The notes under the pieces: model-generated | Told to the model about the DNA's origin: nothing | Databases searched by the model: none | What the model saw: only the letters and a program-made list of their open reading frames with translations | Origin: Deltaproteobacteria bacterium | Lineage (GTDB): Bacteria > Desulfobacterota > Deferrimicrobia > Deferrimicrobiales > Deferrimicrobiaceae | DNA length: 64,000 nucleotides | Direction of reading: 5' to 3' | Assembly: GCA_016218975.1 (NCBI GenBank) | Contig: JACRCO010000053.1 | Span: 141,523-205,522, forward strand | Position numbers and translations under genes: made by a program | Part shown: in pieces, positions 7,080 to 14,967 of the stretch | Layout: every line of letters begins with the position of its first letter | Position numbering within the stretch: position 1 is the stretch's first letter

Positions 7080-7132
7080 GCTGATATATCAGCCTATACT
7101 GAAAATATAGTTATATCATATTAGTCTGTCAA
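7080..7132 (-). promoter_or_regulatory. Promoter and palindromic operator of the arsM-hgcAB operon
   Basis: On the minus strand TTGACA (7127-7132), exactly 17 bases, then TATATT (7104-7109): a near-consensus sigma-70 promoter. Just downstream, 7080-7093 is a perfect 14-bp palindrome (GCTGATATATCAGC) placed to block transcription initiation. No other promoter of this quality is seen before hgcB. Confidence 0.8.
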
Positions 7133-7257
7133 GAATAATTTATAAGGTCAAGGTGGCCTGCTTTCACAATAGATCCGGTATGTGGAACTTGGGGATTCCA
7201 GTGCGTGGTTGGCTGAAAATCGAGGCCGGTTTCGGCGCGGTATGAACCATTTTCCTG

Positions 7258-7297
7258 TTGCCAGGGATTCCGGCATAAAGTAAAGTGAGCATGCTCA
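7258..7297 (+). promoter_or_regulatory. Promoter and operator candidate for the TetR gene
   Basis: TTGCCA (7258-7263), a 17-base spacer and TAAAGT (7281-7286). The perfect palindrome TGAGCATGCTCA (7286-7297) abuts the -10 box, consistent with autorepression by the adjacent TetR protein. The rest of 7133-7315 shows nothing else I can name. Confidence 0.6.
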
Positions 7298-7315
7298 TAT
7301 TCATGGGAGTCCGTC

Positions 7316-7939
7316 ATGCGCGTAACGGAGCAAGCCAAGCGGGAGACACGGAACAGCATCCTGGAGCGGGCGGCGGAATTCTTCCTCGCCCGGGGGTTCG
7401 AGGACACCACCACCCGGGACATCGCCGACGCGGCAGGGTTGGCGGCCGGCACGCTGTTCAACTACTTTCCGAGCAAGGAGACCCTGGCGATGTCCATGGT
7501 CACCGAAGCGCTCTCCCGGGGACGCGCGGACCATCGGCGCCGCAGGACGGGCCACGAAGAGTTGGTCGAGGACCTCTTCCTTTTCGTCGCCTCGGGCCTG
7601 CGGCGGCTCAAACCGATGCACGCCTTCCTGGGGCCCGTCCTGGAGCGATCCTTGAGCCCGTTTCCCCGGAGAAGCATTTGCCCGGAAGGGGAGGCGGCAC
7701 GGCAGGCCCATCTGGCCGCCGTGCGGGAGATCCTGCGCGAGCATGGCTTCGCGGCGGCGGCGGAGCACGTGGCCATGACGCTGTACTGGTCGCTGTATCT
7801 CGGGATATTGGCCTGCTGGTCCAACGACGCATCTCCCAAACAGGAGGCGACCCGGGCGATGATCGACTACGCGCTTCGCTGTTTCGTGGAGGTGATTTCC
7901 GGAACCGGTGCGGATGCGGGAGGTACGCATGTCCGCTGA
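7316..7939 (+). CDS. TetR-family transcriptional regulator
   Basis: 207 aa. The N-terminal HTH (RNSILERAAEFFLARGFEDT, then TTRDIADAAGLAAGTLFNYF and PSKETL) is typical; the rest is a ligand-binding helical domain. It heads a plus-strand cluster of envelope transport genes. A perfect palindrome lies next to its own -10 box. It probably represses itself and the downstream genes; the ligand is unknown. Its last codons overlap the start of the next gene. Confidence 0.93.
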   Translation: MRVTEQAKRETRNSILERAAEFFLARGFEDTTTRDIADAAGLAAGTLFNYFPSKETLAMSMVTEALSRGRADHRRRRTGHEELVEDLFLFVASGLRRLKPMHAFLGPVLERSLSPFPRRSICPEGEAARQAHLAAVREILREHGFAAAAEHVAMTLYWSLYLGILACWSNDASPKQEATRAMIDYALRCFVEVISGTGADAGGTHVR

Positions 7940-8837
7940 CGCGAGAGACATCCTGGACGCCCGGACGGTCCGGGAACTGCGCAGGGTCCTGCCCAGGGAA
8001 GAACGTTCGGGTTTCGACCGGGAGTCTCTGCCCGAACTGCTGGCGCGGATCTCCGGAAGGCGGGTTCCCGCGAGTTCGTTTGCCCGGACGTGGATTATGG
8101 GCTCGCTTCACGCCAAGATAGCCGCCGGCTATCTCGCCTATTGGATGCGCGGCCTCTTCGCGGATTCGGACGCGAAAGCCCGGCTCAACGGCGAGGCGCG
8201 GCTTGCCGCGGCGCTGGAGCTCTTCGGTGCCATGGGTTACCTTCGAGGCGCCGTCATGAAAATCGGGCAGCTTCTGGCGAATTTGCCGGAGGTAGTGCCG
8301 GAGGAGTTCGCCGAGGTGTTGGCCGCATTGCACTTCGAGGCGCCGCCCATGCACTACTCCATGGTGCGCGAGGTGTTCCTGGACGAGTTCGGACGGGAGC
8401 CCGAAGACGTTTTCGCCTCCTTCGATCGCCAGGCCTTCGCCGCGGCATCCCTGGGCCAGGTGCACCGGGCGCGTCTCGACACGGGGGAAGAGGTCGCCGT
8501 GAAGATCCAGTACCCCGACATCGCCAGGGCCTGCCTGTTCGACGATCCCGCGGAGATGGAACCCGACCGGCTGGCCACCCTTCGGCGGAACATGGACTGG
8601 AACTTCGAACCCTGGCTGACGGAAGGTCCCTTCGACTTCGGCGATGTGGATTTCTACCGTCGGGGGATCGACGGCCTTGTCGCCGTCGCCCGGAAACGCT
8701 ACACCCGGACCCCCCCGCTGCATCTATGGACGAGCCGCTTCATTTTCGGCAGCCGGGCGCTGGCTTACCGCTTGAAAGGGCGCTGCGATTTCCGGCAACT
8801 CCACCGGCAGGAATATCCCGGCCCGGCAGCGCCGTAG
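7929..8837 (+). pseudogene. ABC1/UbiB (AarF)-like kinase with catalytic core deleted in frame
   Basis: 302 aa against roughly 430-450 for the family. The N-terminal half is intact: the KxGQ-like motif (RGAVMKIGQLLANLPEVVPE), AAASLGQVHRA and the ATP-binding Lys (GEEVAVKIQYPDIARA). The sequence then jumps to the family's C-terminal tail (GPFDFGD, then YRRGIDGLVAVARKRY). The stretch that should hold the catalytic HADPHPGN-like loop and DFG is missing, about 130-170 residues, without a frameshift. The product should lack kinase activity. It could be a decaying gene or a scaffold. ATG at 7929 has GGAGG upstream and overlaps the TetR gene. Confidence 0.75.
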
Positions 8838-8861
8838 CCGACATCGACGCGAGGAGGTTCC

Positions 8862-9332
8862 ATGCGAACAAAAGAGACGGCAGATGTGAAGGCCCTGCTC
8901 CATTCACCATCGTGCCATATCTGTCTTGCGACCAGCGACCGCGAGGGCCGCGTCGACATCGCTCCCGTGGGGTCGACGTTTCTTTCGTCCCCGGACACGA
9001 TCGCGTGCCTGAGAGGACCTCTGGCCCGGACCTATTCCAATCTCCGGGAGAATCCCGAGGCCGTGTTCCTGGTATCGAACGTCTCCAGGGCGCGGTGGTT
9101 CAGGTTCTTCCTGACGGGAGAATTCCGGGCGCCCTTCGGATACCGGATCCACGCCCGGTTAAGGGAAGAGAGGCCGCTCACCGAGGCGGAAAAGGACCGG
9201 ATCCTGAAAAAGCGTTTCGGTCCCATCGCCCGGGGGAGAGGGGCCCGGAAGATCGCCGATACCTTGCGCCAGATCCTGCTCTTCGACGTCCTGGAGGTCC
9301 GGGACGTCGTTCCGTTCGGAGGGTCCCGATGA
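8862..9332 (+). CDS. Pyridoxamine 5'-phosphate oxidase-like flavin-binding protein
   Basis: 156 aa. Split-barrel FMN-binding pattern: CHICLATSDREGRVDIAPVG, then the RTYSNLRENPEAVFLV segment and a long C-terminal helix. The family includes FMN-dependent oxidoreductases and general-stress proteins; the substrate is unknown. GGAGG precedes the ATG. Its stop overlaps the start of the ABC ATPase gene (ATGA), so it belongs to the same transcript. Confidence 0.82.
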   Translation: MRTKETADVKALLHSPSCHICLATSDREGRVDIAPVGSTFLSSPDTIACLRGPLARTYSNLRENPEAVFLVSNVSRARWFRFFLTGEFRAPFGYRIHARLREERPLTEAEKDRILKKRFGPIARGRGARKIADTLRQILLFDVLEVRDVVPFGGSR

Positions 9333-10003
9333 TCGAACTGAGCGACGTGACGAAGACCTTCGACGGGAAGGCCCGCGTCACGGCCCTTTCCGGCGTCACC
9401 CTGACGATCCGGGACGGCGAGATGGTCGCGGTCATGGGCCCTTCGGGCTCGGGCAAGTCCACCCTTCTCAACCTGATGGGGGGACTCGATGTGCCCACCT
9501 CGGGATCGGTGTTCGTGGCCGGCAAGGACCTGGCGAAGGAGAGCGAGAAGAAACGGTCCCTCTTCCGCCGCTCCGCCGTTTCCTACATCTTCCAGGCCTA
9601 CCATCTGATGCCGACCTTGACCGCGAGCCGGAACGTGGCCCTGCCGCTCCACCTGGCCGGCGTGTCCCGAAGGGAGGCCGGGGACAGGGCATCCGCCGCG
9701 CTCCGGGCGGTGGGCCTCGCGGAAAGAGCCGGGCACCTGCCCGACGAGCTTTCCGGCGGGGAGCGCCAGAGGGTGGCGATCGCACGGGCCCTCGTCACCG
9801 GCGCCCCCCTTCTCCTCGCCGACGAGCCTACGGGAAACCTCGACACGGCGCGGGGAAGGGAGATCCTCGCGCTGCTTTCCTCCCTCCACAGGGAGCGCGC
9901 CATCACGATCGTGATGGTGACTCACGACCCGCACGCAGCCTCGGTCTGCGAACGCCGGATCGAGCTGCGCGACGGAAGGGTGGAAGGAGACGCGCGGGGA
10001 TGA
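9329..10003 (+). CDS. ABC transporter ATP-binding protein, LolD/MacB type
   Basis: 224 aa. Walker A GPSGSGKS at 37-44, signature LSGGE at 141-145, Walker B LLLADEP at 161-167 and the switch His199. Length and motifs (TGNLDTARGREIL) place it in the MacB/LolD family that drives FtsX-fold permeases. Start ATG at 9329 overlaps the previous stop, and its end overlaps the permease start by 4 bases. It powers the permease encoded next, moving a substrate from the inner membrane toward the outer membrane. Confidence 0.95.
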   Translation: MIELSDVTKTFDGKARVTALSGVTLTIRDGEMVAVMGPSGSGKSTLLNLMGGLDVPTSGSVFVAGKDLAKESEKKRSLFRRSAVSYIFQAYHLMPTLTASRNVALPLHLAGVSRREAGDRASAALRAVGLAERAGHLPDELSGGERQRVAIARALVTGAPLLLADEPTGNLDTARGREILALLSSLHRERAITIVMVTHDPHAASVCERRIELRDGRVEGDARG

Positions 10004-12549
10004 GGTTCCTCCTGACGCACCTGTCCCTCTCCTACGCCCGGCGACACCTCGCAAAGACGCTCCTGACGCTGCTCGCGGTCGCCGTGGGAGTCGCGACTTT
10101 CAGCGCCGTCAAGACCGCGCACCAGGCGCTCGCCCGCGGAATCCGGGACACCGTGGACCGGATGGCCGGCAAGGCGCACCTGCAGATCACTCTCGAAGGC
10201 GGTGTGCCCGAGGAAATCCAGGAGAAGCTCCGGGAGTTCCCCTTCGTGCGGGCCACCGCGCCCGTGATCGAGCAGATCGTCGTCCCGGGGCGGGCCGAGA
10301 TCGGGAGCCTCCTCGTGCTGGGAGTGGACCTCCTGGGCGACCGGGAGATGCGCGACTACGGATTCGAGGGCGAGGATGCCGACATCGACGACCCGCTCCT
10401 CTTCCTCGCCCGTCCCGACTCGGCCGTCCTGGCCCGTTCCCTGGCCGATCGGGCCGGGGTCCGCCCCGGCGGGACGTTCACGTTCCGGTCGCCTCAAGGG
10501 TTGAAGCAGGTCACCGTCCGGGGGCTTCTGACGCCCCGGGGATTCGCCGAGGCGTTCGGCGGGAACCTGATCGTGACGGACGTGTACGCCGCCCAGACCC
10601 TCTTCGGAAGGGGAAGACGATTCGACCGGCTGGAAGTGCGGCTGGCGGAGGGCGTCTCCGTCGCGCAGGGGACGGCCGCCTTGAAAAAAGCGCTCGGTCC
10701 CGGTTACCGCGTCGAGACCCCCGCCCGCCGCGGAGAACAGCTCGAGCGTCTCACCGACAGTTTCGTCGCCGGATTCAACATCACGTCCTGGATCGCCATG
10801 GGGATCGGGATATTCCTGATCCTCAACGCCTTCCAGGTGGCCGTGAACCGCCGTCGGCGCGACATCGGGACCCTGCGTTCCCTCGGCGCCACGCCCCGCC
10901 AGGTGCAGGCCCTGTTCCTTCTGGAGGCGGCGGCGATCGGATCGGCCGGGGGGATCCTCGGCGTGCTCCTGGGTGCAGGAGCGTCCCAATCGTTTCTCTC
11001 CATGATGGCGAAGGTGACCGAACAGATCTTCGGGATCGCCGCCTCGGGGCGGACCGCCCTGGGCGGCCCGATCGTCGTACAGGGGATCGCATTGGGCGTC
11101 TTCGCCTCGCTCGCGGGCGCTTGGGCCCCGGCGAGGGCGGCTTCCCGCATCCCTCCCGTGGAAGCTTTCGCCGCGGGCAAGCATCGGGCGCGCGAACCGG
11201 AGAGACCGTTGACGCGGCTCGTATCCGGGGGGCTGCTCCTTTGCGCCGCGTTCGGCGTCGCCCTGCGCCCGCCTTTCGGGGCCGACGGCACGACCGTTAC
11301 GGTGCTGGTCCTCGGAGCCGCCGGCGTGGTCTTCCTGGTGGGCCCGCTCTCGAGGGTCCTCCTGCGGGGCGCCGCTCCCGTGACTGCGCGGTTTGCCCCG
11401 GTGTCGGGTGAGCTCGCGGCGGACGCGGTGCTCGGAAACCCGCGTCGGACCGCCGGGACCGTCATGGCAGCGACGCTTTCGCTGGCCTTCGTGCTCGGAA
11501 TCGGCGGCTACATGGGAGCCACCCGTGCGTCCCTGCTTCGGTGGATGGACGACATGCTGACCTCGGACCTTTACGTGCGCGCGTCGGCCAACTGGGTGCG
11601 ACCCGACTTCCGTTTCCCCCCGGAGCTCCGGGAGGAGCTCCTTGAGATCCCGGGGGTGCGGGCCGTGGAGAGCTACCGGGCGGCGCGCCTGGAGTACCGG
11701 GGGGAAACGGTCCTTCTCGTCAGCATCGAGATGGGTCCCGTCATGGACCGGACCCGCAGGGAGTTCCTCCAGGGGAACGACGAGGTCATGCGCCGGGGCG
11801 TGACTGAAAAGGGCCAATGCGCGGTGTCGGACAACTTCTCCCGGAGGTTCGGGATCGGGGTGGGGGACACGGTCGAGCTCCCGGCCCCCGACGGCACGGT
11901 TTCCCTTCCCGTCTCCGCCGTGATCCGGGATTTCGCCAACGAGCGGGGAACGGTCACCATCGACCGTTCAACCTTCCTGCACCACTGGAAGGACGACCGC
12001 GTGGACATCTACGATGTGAACCTTGCCGCCGGAACCGACCCCGGCCGGGTGTGCGACGAGATCCGCCGGCGCGTGGGCGGACGGTTCCCGGCCCTGGTCT
12101 CGACCCGGCGCGAATTCACGGACGAAGTCGCCAAGGCGGTCGACGCTCTATTCGCACTGATGAAGGTCACCCTCCTGCTCGCCCTCCTGGTGGCCTGCCT
12201 GGGGATCGCAAGCTCGCTCGCCATCTCCGTAGTCGAGCGCAACCGGGAGCTCGGAATCCTCAAGGCGCTGGGCGCATGCGGGGGACAGCTCGGGCGAAGC
12301 ATCGTCATGGAGGGGGTGCTGCTCGCCCTGGCCGGCCTGCTGCTGGCCGTGCCCGCGGGAAACCTGCTGGCGCTTTTCAGCGAAAACGTCGTCGCCGAAA
12401 TGTATTCCGGCTGGCGGCTGCCGCACGTCTACCCGTGGGCGCTCCTGGGGACGATCCTCGCGGTCCTCCCTCTGGTGGCAGCCCTCGCCTCTTTTGCGCC
12501 CGCCCGGCAGGCGGCGCGGGTCGAGGCGGCGGCAATCACGTACGAATAG
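10000..12549 (+). CDS. ABC transporter permease with two FtsX domains
   Basis: 849 aa. An N-terminal membrane helix (LLTLLAVAVGVATFSAV) is followed by a MacB-type periplasmic domain. The first FtsX module lies at about 265-385, with NRRRRDIGTLRSLGATPRQV as its cytoplasmic coupling segment. Helices and a second periplasmic domain follow. The second FtsX module lies at about 720-845 (ERNRELGILKALGACGGQLG). This is the layout of LolE/AttFGH-like mechanotransmission permeases, in which one long chain replaces two subunits. It works with the ATPase upstream and probably with the LolA-like protein and barrel downstream. Confidence 0.93.
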   Translation: MRFLLTHLSLSYARRHLAKTLLTLLAVAVGVATFSAVKTAHQALARGIRDTVDRMAGKAHLQITLEGGVPEEIQEKLREFPFVRATAPVIEQIVVPGRAEIGSLLVLGVDLLGDREMRDYGFEGEDADIDDPLLFLARPDSAVLARSLADRAGVRPGGTFTFRSPQGLKQVTVRGLLTPRGFAEAFGGNLIVTDVYAAQTLFGRGRRFDRLEVRLAEGVSVAQGTAALKKALGPGYRVETPARRGEQLERLTDSFVAGFNITSWIAMGIGIFLILNAFQVAVNRRRRDIGTLRSLGATPRQVQALFLLEAAAIGSAGGILGVLLGAGASQSFLSMMAKVTEQIFGIAASGRTALGGPIVVQGIALGVFASLAGAWAPARAASRIPPVEAFAAGKHRAREPERPLTRLVSGGLLLCAAFGVALRPPFGADGTTVTVLVLGAAGVVFLVGPLSRVLLRGAAPVTARFAPVSGELAADAVLGNPRRTAGTVMAATLSLAFVLGIGGYMGATRASLLRWMDDMLTSDLYVRASANWVRPDFRFPPELREELLEIPGVRAVESYRAARLEYRGETVLLVSIEMGPVMDRTRREFLQGNDEVMRRGVTEKGQCAVSDNFSRRFGIGVGDTVELPAPDGTVSLPVSAVIRDFANERGTVTIDRSTFLHHWKDDRVDIYDVNLAAGTDPGRVCDEIRRRVGGRFPALVSTRREFTDEVAKAVDALFALMKVTLLLALLVACLGIASSLAISVVERNRELGILKALGACGGQLGRSIVMEGVLLALAGLLLAVPAGNLLALFSENVVAEMYSGWRLPHVYPWALLGTILAVLPLVAALASFAPARQAARVEAAAITYE

Positions 12550-12560
12550 GAGGAGGCGCA

Positions 12561-13361
12561 ATGACGGTAAAACATCCGGGATCGCGCATCGCACTGGCCG
12601 TGGCGGCGCTCTCCCTTCTTCTCGTCGGCCGTGCCGATGCCGCCGGGGACGCGCGAAAACTTCTCATCGAAGCGGAGAACCGCCATCGGACCCGGACGCT
12701 CCAGTACTCCGGCGAGCTCACGGTGGTGAACAAGGACGGGAAGGTCCGAAAGAAGGGCTGGAAGAGCTTCCGGGAGGGGTACGCGGGGGACGCGAAGGAT
12801 CTCGTACGGTTCACCGACCCGCCGGAAGTAAAAGGCGTCGGTTTTCTCTCGCTCGCCCGGCCCGGCAAGCCCGCCGATCAATGGCTCTACCTGCCGTCCA
12901 TGAAGCGGGAGCGACGGATCGCCTCTCAGGATCGGGACGCGTCCTTCGTGGGGACCGACTTCAACTACGAGGACATGGAGGAGTTCGACCACAAGAAGTA
13001 CGAGGTGGAGTCGAAAGGCGAGCAGCTCCAGGACGGGCATCCCTGTTACGTGATCGAGGCGAGGCCCGACGTTAACGGCGGGAAGTCCGTCTACGAGAAG
13101 AAGATCCTCTACCTGCGCAAGGACATCCTCTACCTCGTGCGGGAGGACCTCCATCGCAAGGGGGAAAAGGAACCGGGGAAGCGGCTCCTGCTCTCCGATA
13201 TCCGGAACATCGAAGGACATTGGGTGGCGATGCGGCTCGAAATGACCGATCTGAAAAAAGGGAGCAGGACCACCGTGTTCATGAAGGAGATCGTCTTCGA
13301 CCGGCCCCAGCCGGCCGGCCGTTTCACCCTTCGGAACCTGAACCGGGAAGGCGGGGAGTGA
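12561..13361 (+). CDS. LolA-like periplasmic protein (outer-membrane lipoprotein-sorting family)
   Basis: 266 aa. A signal peptide of about 27 residues ends near RADA-AGD. The rest has the pattern of the single-domain LolA-like family: RTRTLQYSGELTVVNKDGKV, then LYLPSMKRERRIASQDRD, FVGTDFNYEDME and ILYLRKDILYLVREDL. These proteins bind hydrophobic cargo between the membranes. AGGAGG precedes the ATG, and it sits 11 bases after the permease gene and overlaps the barrel gene, forming a four-gene transport unit. It is not the housekeeping LolA. Confidence 0.86.
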   Translation: MTVKHPGSRIALAVAALSLLLVGRADAAGDARKLLIEAENRHRTRTLQYSGELTVVNKDGKVRKKGWKSFREGYAGDAKDLVRFTDPPEVKGVGFLSLARPGKPADQWLYLPSMKRERRIASQDRDASFVGTDFNYEDMEEFDHKKYEVESKGEQLQDGHPCYVIEARPDVNGGKSVYEKKILYLRKDILYLVREDLHRKGEKEPGKRLLLSDIRNIEGHWVAMRLEMTDLKKGSRTTVFMKEIVFDRPQPAGRFTLRNLNREGGE

Positions 13362-14599
13362 CGCATCGCAGGACTCTCGCCTCTCTCCTCCTTTTCCTCT
13401 TGCCGGCCTCGGCCATGGCGGAAGGGTTTTCGGGGTATGCGGAGGTAAAGGGGTTCACCTTCGCCGAACGGGCGAGCGACCGCGACCCGCGTGCGCTCGG
13501 CTGGGCCACCCTATTTGCCAAGGGGGAAAGAAAGCTTGGCGACTCCCGGTTCACCGCCTCGGCGCGGGCCGAAGAGATTTCTTCCCGCGAACGGGGTCCT
13601 CTCGTCTTCGACCCGGCCGACCGGGATGCCCGCCGCACGCCCGTTTCGGTGCGGGACCTCTGGATGCGCCTGCCGCTTACCTCGTCCGTCGACCTTCAAC
13701 TCGGCCGCTTCGAGCTCGGATGGGGAAAAACCGACGGCTACTCTCCCGCCGACGCCTTCCTGCCCCGGGACCTTTCCGACCCCTTTGCCGACGAGAAGTT
13801 GCCGCTCTGGGCGGCCCGCCTGAGCGGGCAGAGGGGCCCGCTTCGGGTGGAGGCGGTCGCCTGCCCCGTCACCACCCCCTGGCGCCTGCCCGTCCTGGGC
13901 GGCCGGAATGCTCCTCTTTCGACCGGTTTACCGATCGGGAAAGTCGGGATCGAAGACAAGGAGAACGCGCCCCCCCGGGACGGTTTCGGCGCACTTCGCC
14001 TCCTCGCGACCTTCGGCAACTGGGATCTCGGGGTCTGGGGAAGGTTCGGGGTCCGGCCGGCGCCCCTCCTCGTGTTCCGCACGGACCTCGCTTCCCTCGG
14101 TCCGTCGGGCCCGACCGTCCCGGTCGAGCGCCGCTACGCCCGGGAACAAGGGGCCGGAGTCGAAGTCTCCCTCGTCGCCGGCTCCTGGGTGCTGCGGGGC
14201 GAGACGGCCGCCCTTTTCTCCGGGGACCCCGGCTTGGGAAACGCTCTCGTCGGGACGCTGAGCGCCGAGCGGGGATTCGGCGACGGGACGCTGCTCGTTA
14301 CACTGGCGGGCAACGCGAAAGACACGCCCGTGGACGCTACCTTCCTCTTCGACCGTGCGCTCCTCCCCGTCCTCATCGTTGCATGGAACCGGACCGAGGC
14401 ATGGGGAAATTGGAAGGTGGTCTGGACGGAGGCATTAAAGCACGGCGACGGCCTTCTCAAGGCAGAGGTCGGCTACAATGCCACCGACTTCTGGAGTCTT
14501 ACGCTGGGAGGCGAGCTACCCTACGGGTCGGAGAAAGGACCTTTGGGAGCGCTTCACGCCGCCCGCCGGGCCCACTTGGCGCTTCGGCGGAGCTGGTAA
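13358..14599 (+). CDS. Outer-membrane beta-barrel protein of the ABC/LolA-like cluster
   Basis: 413 aa from GTG at 13358, whose GTGA overlaps the preceding stop. A signal peptide (LASLLLFLLPASAMA) precedes a series of alternating amphipathic strands ending in aromatic residues (ALRRSW at the C-terminus). Segments such as SSVDLQLGRFELGWGKTDGY, then SPADAFLPRDLSDPF recall DUF1302-like or porin-like barrels. It probably forms the outer-membrane end of the preceding export system. The substrate is unknown. Confidence 0.75.
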   Translation: MTHRRTLASLLLFLLPASAMAEGFSGYAEVKGFTFAERASDRDPRALGWATLFAKGERKLGDSRFTASARAEEISSRERGPLVFDPADRDARRTPVSVRDLWMRLPLTSSVDLQLGRFELGWGKTDGYSPADAFLPRDLSDPFADEKLPLWAARLSGQRGPLRVEAVACPVTTPWRLPVLGGRNAPLSTGLPIGKVGIEDKENAPPRDGFGALRLLATFGNWDLGVWGRFGVRPAPLLVFRTDLASLGPSGPTVPVERRYAREQGAGVEVSLVAGSWVLRGETAALFSGDPGLGNALVGTLSAERGFGDGTLLVTLAGNAKDTPVDATFLFDRALLPVLIVAWNRTEAWGNWKVVWTEALKHGDGLLKAEVGYNATDFWSLTLGGELPYGSEKGPLGALHAARRAHLALRRSW

Positions 14600-14630
14600 A
14601 CGAAGACGATCCCACACACCAAGTTGATCC

Positions 14631-14674
14631 CAAAAGCAAAGGCTCTCCCGGGCCTTGACCCGAAAGAGCCTTTG
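14631..14674 (-). terminator. Terminator after tRNA-Asp
   Basis: CAAAGGCTCT (14637-14646) and AGAGCCTTTG (14665-14674) form a 10-bp stem. On the minus strand it follows tRNA-Asp and runs into CTTTT. It also lies between the convergent barrel gene and the tRNA and may serve both. Confidence 0.6.
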
Positions 14675-14678
14675 AATT

Positions 14679-14755
<77 letters not shown>

Positions 14756-14768
14756 GAATCGTGAACGA

Positions 14769-14844
14769 TGGTAGGCGGAACAGGACTTGAACCTGTGGCC
14801 CTCGCCTTGTAAGGGCGATGCTCTACCAGCTGAGCTATCCGCCC
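14769..14844 (-). tRNA. tRNA-Val (TAC anticodon)
   Basis: Cloverleaf with encoded CCA (14769-14771). Acceptor GGGCGGA pairs with TCCGCCT, ending in a G-U pair; D-arm AGCTCAGCTGGTAGAGC; anticodon loop CTTACAA on a TCGCC/GGCGA stem; T-loop GTTCAAG. It lies 13 bases upstream of tRNA-Asp and is probably co-transcribed with it. Confidence 0.96.
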
Positions 14845-14967
14845 GGTCGCAACCTCCGAAGATCGAAGACTAAATAAGGTAACAAATCCTCCCCCGGAAT
14901 GTCAACGCGCATGCATGCCCATTTGTTGCGCACCCATTGAAGCGATCCTCTCTGTTAATATTGTGGC

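Noticed and set aside
7929-8837. Frameshift as the cause of the short UbiB-like protein
   Set aside because: Both the N-terminal and C-terminal family segments are in the same frame. The lost middle is absent in all frames, so this is a deletion, not a frameshift.
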